The notes below the pieces were generated by a model, which saw nothing but the letters and a program-made list of their open reading frames with translations, made no database searches and was not told where the DNA came from. Shown here piece by piece: positions 56,775 to 64,000 of a stretch of 64,000 nt of DNA. This DNA is from CALKJU01 sp046349355 (lineage in GTDB: Bacteria; Pseudomonadota; Alphaproteobacteria; Geminicoccales; Geminicoccaceae): NCBI GenBank assembly GCA_046349355.1, contig JAXMCM010000019.1, positions 186,001 through 250,000 on the forward strand, read 5' to 3'. The translations under genes and the position numbers were made by a program. The first letter of the stretch is position 1. Every line of letters begins with the position of its first letter.

Positions 56775-57667
56775 ATGCGCATCGTCGACGCCCACCACCA
56801 TCTGTGGAACCGCCACCTGTTCCACTATCCGTGGCTGGCGACCCCGGTCGTCTCCGGCCTGGTCGGCGACACCACCCGGCTGTGCCGCGACTACCTGCTG
56901 CCCGACTTCCGCGCCGACATGGCCGGGCTCGAGGTGGTGAAGTCCGTCCACCTGCAGGCCGAGATCGCCCACGAGATCGCGGTCGAGGAGACCCGCTGGC
57001 TGCAGGCGGTCGCCGACTCGAAGGGCTCCGGCGGCTTCCCGCACGGCATCGTCGCCTTCGCCGACCTGTCGGACCCCGACGTCGACCGCACGCTGGCAGC
57101 GCACGCCGCCTTCGCCAACACCCGCGGCATCCGCCACATCGTCAACCGCCACCCCAACAAGGCGGTCAGCTTCACCGACCGCGACTACCTCAACGACGAC
57201 GCCTGGCGGCGCGGCTTCGCCCGGCTGAAGACGCACGGCCTGTCCTTCGACCTGCAGCTCTACGCCGGCCAGATGGCCGACGGTGCGGCCGTCGCCCGGG
57301 CCCATCCCGACACGCAGATCATCCTCAACCACACCGGCATGCCGCTCGACCGCGACGCCGAGGGCCTCGCCGCCTGGCGCCAGGGCATGCGCAAGCTCGC
57401 CGAATGCCCGAACGTGGCGGTCAAGATCTCGGCCTCGGCATGGTCGACCACCGCTGGACGGTCGAGTCGATCCGCCCCTTCGTGCTCGAGACCATCGCCA
57501 TCTTCGGCACCGGGCGCTGCCTGTTCGCCAGCAATTTCCCGGTCGACAGCCTGTTCTCGGACTACGCCACGCTGTGGCGCGCCTTCGCCACGATCACCGC
57601 CGATTTCTCGGCCGCCGAGCGCACCGCGCTGTTCCACGACAACGCGGTGCGCCTCTACCGGCTGTAG
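56775..57667 (+). CDS. Amidohydrolase family protein, COG3618-type sugar lactonase (frame broken once)
   Basis: About 297 residues. VDAHHHLWN metal motif at the N-terminus, VKSVHLQAEI, THGLSFDLQLYAGQM, ILNHTGMPLDRD and, after a GGG-to-GG break near 57438, GLGMVDHRWTVESIRPFVLE and CLFASNFPVDSLF (Asp). These are the hallmarks of PF04909 enzymes such as fuconolactone and rhamnonolactone hydrolases. ATG 56775 follows TGAGGAGCG, 11 bases after the dehydratase stop. Confidence 0.88.
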
Positions 57668-57678
57668 CGCGGCGCTAC
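57664..57678. terminator. Palindrome formed by the two convergent stop codons
   Basis: GTAGCGC-G-GCGCTAC contains the TAG of the lactonase gene and, reversed, the TAG of the sulfotransferase gene. As RNA it can fold with a 5-bp stem and GCGGC loop, followed by TTCTTG on the + strand. Weak bidirectional terminator at best. Confidence 0.35.
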
Positions 57679-58298
57679 TTCTTGCCCGTCACGCGGTCCC
57701 AGAACTCGCCGCGGTCGTTGGTCCGCGGGAAGGGCTCGTCCGGCACCGGCACGCCGAGGAACTGGCAGAGCGGCGCCCAGCCCTCCTTGACCTGGTAGAC
57801 CAGCAGCCGGCCGGCCGGGACGGTCGCCTTGACCATGGCATTGTGCGCCTCGAAGGCCCTGGCGAGGCCGGCCTGGTCGAGACCGGGCGGGAAGCCGGTG
57901 TTGGCGATGACGGCCTTGCCCATGGCCAGCCAGTCCCGCATCTCCGGCGGCGCCTGGTCGCTGGCCGCCAGCAGCTTGTAGATCGTCTCGGAGAAGCTCT
58001 GCACCCAGCTCTCGGTGCTGCGCTGGGTGAGGATGAAGCGGGCGTTCGGGTAGGCCGCCACGAGTTCCTTGCAGAAGCCCGCCGTCGGCCAGTCGACGGC
58101 ACTCTCGTAGCCCGCGTAGATCTTCGCCCAGTCCGCCTGCCCTCGTGCCGCCGCCGCCCACAGCGGGACGTGCACGGGCATGTTGAAGATGACCTCCTCC
58201 ATGTGATGGCACGGCCCGAAGCCGAGACGGTTGAGCGCCAGCTTGAGCGAGTAGGTGCCGGTGCGCCCGACACCGAAGCCGATGACCTTGAGTGTCAC
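57675..58298 (-). CDS. Sulfotransferase family protein (P-loop, PF17784-like)
   Basis: 207 residues, intact. VIGFGVGRTGTYSLKLALNR is the 5'-PSB loop of the sulfotransferase fold; FILTQRSTESWVQSFSETIY matches the 3'-phosphate-binding segment (Arg and Ser), and VYQVKEGWAPLCQFLGVPVP the conserved C-terminal block. No signal peptide. Acceptor unknown. Confidence 0.85.
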   Translation of the reverse strand: MTLKVIGFGVGRTGTYSLKLALNRLGFGPCHHMEEVIFNMPVHVPLWAAAARGQADWAKIYAGYESAVDWPTAGFCKELVAAYPNARFILTQRSTESWVQSFSETIYKLLAASDQAPPEMRDWLAMGKAVIANTGFPPGLDQAGLARAFEAHNAMVKATVPAGRLLVYQVKEGWAPLCQFLGVPVPDEPFPRTNDRGEFWDRVTGKK

Positions 58299-58398
58299 GG
58301 TCGTTCCTTTCGAGCGGTTGTTTCCCGCTCCCTTGCTGCCGTTGCGCGGGCAGCGTCCCGCGCCGGTCCAGCGGTACTACCGGCCGGGGGTCGTAGAT

Positions 58399-58414
58399 AG
58401 TGATGGCGATCACT
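58399..58414. promoter_or_regulatory. CRP/FNR-family-like binding site
   Basis: AGTGAT-GGCG-ATCACT is a perfect 16-base palindrome and has the GTGA-N6-TCAC core of CRP sites; only the outermost bases (A and T instead of T and A) depart from TGTGA-N6-TCACA. It lies about 100 bases before the sulfotransferase start and 184 before acnA. Confidence 0.5.
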
Positions 58415-58508
58415 GACCCGCCACGTCGCCACCGGCGAGCGCACCGGGCGACGGCGCCACCCGCGTTCCCGCAAGCGGCTCTTGCCGCTGAGACAAGCCG
58501 CCGCCACC

Positions 58509-58538
58509 TTTGGGGGGTTCGAAAGAGATCGCTATAAG
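58509..58538 (+). promoter_or_regulatory. Possible acnA promoter
   Basis: TTTGGG (58509-58514), 18-base spacer, TATAAG (58533-58538). Predicted start about 58545 gives a leader near 50 bases; the ATG-equivalent GTG at 58598 is preceded by CAGGAGACTGCCCC. Confidence 0.45.
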
Positions 58539-58597
58539 GCGCGAAGGCGGTTGCCCGACCGACCGCATCCACGAGACCTGCCTCAGGAGACTGCCCC

Positions 58598-61284
<2,687 letters not shown>

Positions 61285-61298
61285 GCGCCCGCGGCCGG

Positions 61299-61318
61299 GG
61301 CCCGGCGCCGGCCGGGCC
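61299..61318 (+). terminator. Hairpin after acnA
   Basis: GGCCCGGC-GCCG-GCCGGGCC, 8-bp perfect stem and 4-base loop, 15 bases past the stop and followed by only TT. Strong stem, poor U tract. Confidence 0.4.
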
Positions 61319-61334
61319 TTGGCAGGGGCCAGCC

Positions 61335-61353
61335 ATGCGCTAGGCTGGCGCAT
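61335..61353. promoter_or_regulatory. Inverted repeat before amino-acid-type binding protein gene
   Basis: ATGCGC-TAGGCTG-GCGCAT, arms identical to the palindrome at 46441 but with a 7-base spacer. It lies about 80 bases before the next ATG and could be an operator or include a -10 (TAGGCT). Confidence 0.35.
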
Positions 61354-61433
61354 CGGCGCCGGTACCCCTGACCGGTTCCGGTGTCGCCTCAAACCTCGGC
61401 GCAGCCAAAGCGCCTCTCCCAAAGGACAAGCGG

Positions 61434-62240
61434 ATGCCTCTATCGGTCCTGTCGCGCCGGGGATTCGGCGCGCTGGCGGTGGTCATGGGCCTCGCCATGG
61501 CGATCCCGGCGGCGCATGCCGCCGACCTCAAGGTCGGCGCCAACATCGGCAACGTCCCTTGGGAGTTCCAGGACGCCTCGGGCGCCTTCGTCGGCTTCGA
61601 GGTCGACCTCGTCAACGAGGTGGCGAAGCGCCTCGGCAAGACCGTCGAGATCGAGAACATCCCGTTCCAGGGCCTGTTCGCCGCGGTCCAGTCCGGGCAG
61701 ATCGACATGGCCGTGTCGTCGATCACCATCACCGAGAAGCGGCTGGCCTCGGTGTCCTTCGCCCAGCCCTACTACGACAGCGACCAGTCGCTGACCGTCA
61801 CCGCCGCCAGCGGGCTCAAGGGCCTGGGCGACATGCAGGGCAAGATCGTCGCCGTCGACACCGGCTCGACCGGCGACATCTGGGCGACCGAGAACCAGGC
61901 GAAGTACGGCTTCGCCGAGATCCGCCGCTTCGAGGGCCTCAACCCGGCGATGCTCGACCTCGCCGCCGGCCGCATCGACGGCTACATCAGCGACATCCCG
62001 GCCCTGCTCTACTACAGCAAGGACAAGCCGCAGTTCGCCGTGGTCGAGCGGATCCCGACGGGCGAGAAGTACTCGATCATGTTCGCCAAGGACGCGCCGC
62101 TGGCGGCCCAGGTGAACGAGCAGCTGACCGCGCTCAAGAACGAGGGCTTCATCGCCGCCCTGCACGAGAAGTGGTTCGGCGCCAAGGCCGACGCCAGCAC
62201 CACGACCGTCATGGTCGCGGACATGCCCAAGGCCAAGTGA
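61434..62240 (+). CDS. Polar amino-acid-type ABC substrate-binding protein (HisJ/GlnH family)
   Basis: 268 residues, intact, AAAGGA before the ATG. Leader with SRRGFGALAVVMGLAMAIPA, cut near AHA-AD. SBP_bac_3 fold: NVPWEFQDASGAFVGFEVDL, VEIENIPFQGLFAAVQSGQI, DMAVSSITITEKRLASVSFA, QGKIVAVDTGSTGDIW and AGRIDGYISDIPALLYY. Binds a polar amino acid or similar small molecule in the periplasm. Permease follows 44 bases downstream; its ATPase is not in the window. Confidence 0.93.
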   Translation: MPLSVLSRRGFGALAVVMGLAMAIPAAHAADLKVGANIGNVPWEFQDASGAFVGFEVDLVNEVAKRLGKTVEIENIPFQGLFAAVQSGQIDMAVSSITITEKRLASVSFAQPYYDSDQSLTVTAASGLKGLGDMQGKIVAVDTGSTGDIWATENQAKYGFAEIRRFEGLNPAMLDLAAGRIDGYISDIPALLYYSKDKPQFAVVERIPTGEKYSIMFAKDAPLAAQVNEQLTALKNEGFIAALHEKWFGAKADASTTTVMVADMPKAK

Positions 62241-62284
62241 TTCGGCGGGCGGTCCCGGACGATTGACCGGGACCGCCACCTGCC

Positions 62285-62959
62285 ATGGGCCTCGTCGACA
62301 CCTTCTTCAACCTCGGCGTCGTCGCCCAGACCTGGCGGCTGCTGCTGTCCGGCCTGCAGGTGACGATCCTGCTGGGCCTGGTCAGCATCGTGCTGGGCAT
62401 GGCCGGCGGCCTCGCCATGGCGCTGGCCCGGGTCTACGGCGCGCCGTGGCTGCGCATGGCCGCCGTCGCCTACATCGACGTCTTCCGCGCCATCCCGCTG
62501 CTGGTGCTGCTGATCGTCATCTACTACGCCCTGCCCTTCCTCGGCATCCGCCTGTCGCCCTTTGCCGCGGCGGCGGCCGCCCTGTCGCTGGTCTCCTGCG
62601 CCTATGCCGCCGAGATCTTCCGCGCCGGCATCGAGGCCATCCCGCGCGGCCAGTTCGAGGCGGCCCGGGCGCTGGGCTTCCACTGGTGGCCGATGATGCG
62701 GCTGGTCATCCTGCCGCAGGCGGTGCGCATCGTCGTGCCGCCGCTCACCGGCAACTGCATCAACGTCATCAAGGACACCGCGCTCGCCTCGGTGGTGGCG
62801 ATGCCGGACCTGCTCAAGCAGGCGACCCAGGCCCAGGCGCTGGCCGCCAACCCGACGCCGCTGATCCTCGCCGCCGCCATCTACCTCGCCATCCTGCTGC
62901 CGCTGGTCCGGCTGGTGGCGATGCTCGAGGCCCGCTTCTCCGAGGCGGCCCGGCGTTGA
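62285..62959 (+). CDS. Polar amino-acid-type ABC transporter permease
   Basis: 224 residues, intact. LLLSGLQVTILLGLVSIVLG, YIDVFRAIPLLVLLIVIYYA, EIFRAGIEAIPRGQFEAARA and LPQAVRIVVPPLTGNCINVI are the HisM/GlnP-family signature (PF00528 with the EAA loop). Four to five membrane helices. Overlaps the next gene by TTGA. Confidence 0.94.
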   Translation: MGLVDTFFNLGVVAQTWRLLLSGLQVTILLGLVSIVLGMAGGLAMALARVYGAPWLRMAAVAYIDVFRAIPLLVLLIVIYYALPFLGIRLSPFAAAAAALSLVSCAYAAEIFRAGIEAIPRGQFEAARALGFHWWPMMRLVILPQAVRIVVPPLTGNCINVIKDTALASVVAMPDLLKQATQAQALAANPTPLILAAAIYLAILLPLVRLVAMLEARFSEAARR

Positions 62960-63438
62960 GCCCCTTGCGCCCCCTGCCGCTGACGCCCGACGCCTTCCGG
63001 CCCTACGGCCGCGTCGCCGCCGCCGGCCACGGCGACGTGCGGTCGGTGAACGCCGGCACCGCCCTGCGCTTCGATGCCGACGCCGGCTTCGACCGTGCGG
63101 CGGGCGCCACCCGGCCCGTGCTCGCCGTCTACCGCAGCCAGCCGCAGGCCCTGCCGCTGGCCGTGCCGCTGCTCGAGCGCCATCCCCATTCGAGCCAGAC
63201 CTTCGTCGCCATGGACGGCGCCCGCTGGCTCGTCGTCGTCGCCGTCGATCCCGCCGTTCCGGCGGCCTTCCTCGTCGCCCCCGGCCAGGCCGTCACCTAC
63301 GGCCGCGGCGTCTGGCACAGCCCGCTCCTCGTCCTCGGCCGGGCCGCCGACTTCGCCATGCTGATGTGGGAGACCGGCGCCGGCGACGATACCGAGCTGT
63401 TGCCGCTGGACCGGCCGCTGACCGTCCTGGAGCCCTGA
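62956..63438 (+). CDS. allA: Ureidoglycolate lyase
   Basis: 160 residues, intact, TTG start overlapping the permease stop. PLTPDAFRPYGRVAAAGHGD, VYRSQPQALPLAVPLLERHP, HSSQTFVAMDGARWLVVVA and TYGRGVWHSPLLVLGRAADF match AllA (PF04115 type). It would split ureidoglycolate into glyoxylate and urea in allantoin/purine breakdown. Coupling to an amino-acid-type importer suggests uptake of a ureide or related nitrogen source (inference). Confidence 0.87.
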   Translation: MSPLRPLPLTPDAFRPYGRVAAAGHGDVRSVNAGTALRFDADAGFDRAAGATRPVLAVYRSQPQALPLAVPLLERHPHSSQTFVAMDGARWLVVVAVDPAVPAAFLVAPGQAVTYGRGVWHSPLLVLGRAADFAMLMWETGAGDDTELLPLDRPLTVLEP

Positions 63439-64000
63439 TGCAGCCCGACCTCGCCTTCATCCGCAGCCATTTTCCGGGCCTCGCCGGCGACTGGGTGTAC
63501 ATGGACAACGCCGGCGGCAGCCACGTGCTGGCCACCGTCGCCGACCGCATCCGCGACTTCCTGCTGACCACCCCCGTCCAGCACGGCGCCTCCTACGCGC
63601 CGTCGCGGGAGGCCTCGGCCCGGGTGGCCGCCGCCACCGCCGCCATCGCCGGCATGATCAATGCGGCGCGGCCCGAGGAGGTGGTGATGGGCCCCTCCAC
63701 CACCTTCCTGTTCCAGCAGCTCGCCCGCGGCATGGCCGACAGCCTGCAGCCCGGCGACGAGATCGTCGTCACCGATGTCGACCATGAGTCGAATATCGGT
63801 CCCTGGCGTAGCCTTGAGCGACTGGGCGTGGTGATCCGCGAGTGGCGGGTCGATCCGCGGACCTTCGAGCTGGAGCTCGACGCCCTCGGCCGCCTCCTGG
63901 GCCCGCGCACCCGGCTGGTCTGCGTCACCCACTGCTCGAACGTGCTGGGCACGATCAACCCGATCCCGGCGATCGCCGAACGGGTCCATGCCGCCGGTGC
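63438..64000 (+). CDS. Class V aminotransferase / cysteine-desulfurase-like protein, 5' part only
   Basis: The ATG overlaps the allA stop (TGATG) and 187 codons run open to the window end. N-terminus FIRSHFPGLAGDWVYMDNAG, GASYAPSREASARVAAATAA, GPSTTFLFQQLARGMADSL and DHESNIGPWRSLERLG, then THCSNVLGTINPIPAIAERV match the cysteine-desulfurase-like fold-type I group; the PLP lysine lies beyond the window. In a gene set with ureidoglycolate lyase it may be a transaminase acting on glyoxylate (inference). Confidence 0.88.
   Translation, partial: MQPDLAFIRSHFPGLAGDWVYMDNAGGSHVLATVADRIRDFLLTTPVQHGASYAPSREASARVAAATAAIAGMINAARPEEVVMGPSTTFLFQQLARGMADSLQPGDEIVVTDVDHESNIGPWRSLERLGVVIREWRVDPRTFELELDALGRLLGPRTRLVCVTHCSNVLGTINPIPAIAERVHAAG

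Larger units (their letters stand above)
58299..58597. other. Divergent control region, sulfotransferase / aconitase
   Basis: 299 bases without a gene. It holds the CRP-like palindrome and the acnA promoter listed separately, and an AGCGGC-TCTT-GCCGCT hairpin (58474-58489). The 5' part next to the sulfotransferase is GC-rich and otherwise unremarkable. Confidence 0.6.

Overview
The window is GC-rich chromosomal DNA (about 70% by eye). GC-ending codons dominate, genes are packed with many ATGA or GTGA stop/start overlaps, and about four fifths lie on the + strand. Gene content fits an alphaproteobacterium, probably of the Rhodospirillales or a neighbouring order: CcmABC, ExoD, an AcnA-type aconitase, many ABC importers and paired HyuAB. 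I cannot name a genus. I saw no rRNA, CRISPR array, IS element, phage gene or origin. There is one tRNA (Gln, CTG).

One fact governs every gene call. At about 34 places a protein that is otherwise clearly one family changes reading frame. Most sites are explained by loss of one C or G from a short C/G run, or of a GC dinucleotide. These breaks hit housekeeping genes (acnA, ccm-linked exoD, transporters) and catalytic genes alike, and the frame is restored to a full-length family product each time. I read them as sequencing or assembly errors and annotate each gene at full length, giving the approximate break points.

Layout. 1-7058 (+): tail of an SDR, a class III aminotransferase, then a signalling cassette of an orphan substrate-binding protein, an SCO protein, a hybrid histidine kinase (HK-REC-REC-HPt) and a REC-nucleotidyl cyclase. 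7100-9666 (+): two tandem phosphatidylserine-decarboxylase-like pyruvoyl enzymes. 9670-20154 (-): a likely amide-catabolism operon running from an RpiR regulator through an M20 hydrolase, a sugar-type ABC importer, an unknown conserved protein, an AtzG-like small subunit and amidase, to a creatininase-family enzyme; operator-like repeats lie at its head. 20316-24458: tRNA-Gln, a PuuD-like hydrolase, a PuuA-like gamma-glutamylamide synthetase and a cyclase-TPR protein. 24474-33960: arylsulfotransferase-like protein, two SDRs, HyuA/HyuB, a TauD-like protein lacking one iron ligand, and an omega-transaminase.

34130-43198 (+): an acyl-CoA synthetase, LivGHMKF and a PaaK-like ligase, typical of aromatic-acid or fatty-acid uptake and activation; an unrelated, probably dead, nuclease-like protein sits inside it. 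43185-46390: CcmA, CcmB, a VOC protein, CcmC and ExoD; CcmD is not visible. 46521-57667: a ribose-type ABC importer followed, after two membrane-protein genes, by sugar-oxidation genes (Gfo/Idh/MocA, aldose-dehydrogenase-type AKR, alpha/beta hydrolase, enolase-superfamily dehydratase, COG3618-type lactonase), interrupted by a VIT-family transporter on the other strand. 57675-61284: sulfotransferase and aconitase, divergent across a region with a CRP-like palindrome. 61434-64000: polar amino-acid-type ABC binding protein and permease, ureidoglycolate lyase and the start of a class V aminotransferase.

The most promising system-level leads are the SBP-SCO-kinase-cyclase cassette, the paired pyruvoyl decarboxylases, and the RpiR-linked amide operon.
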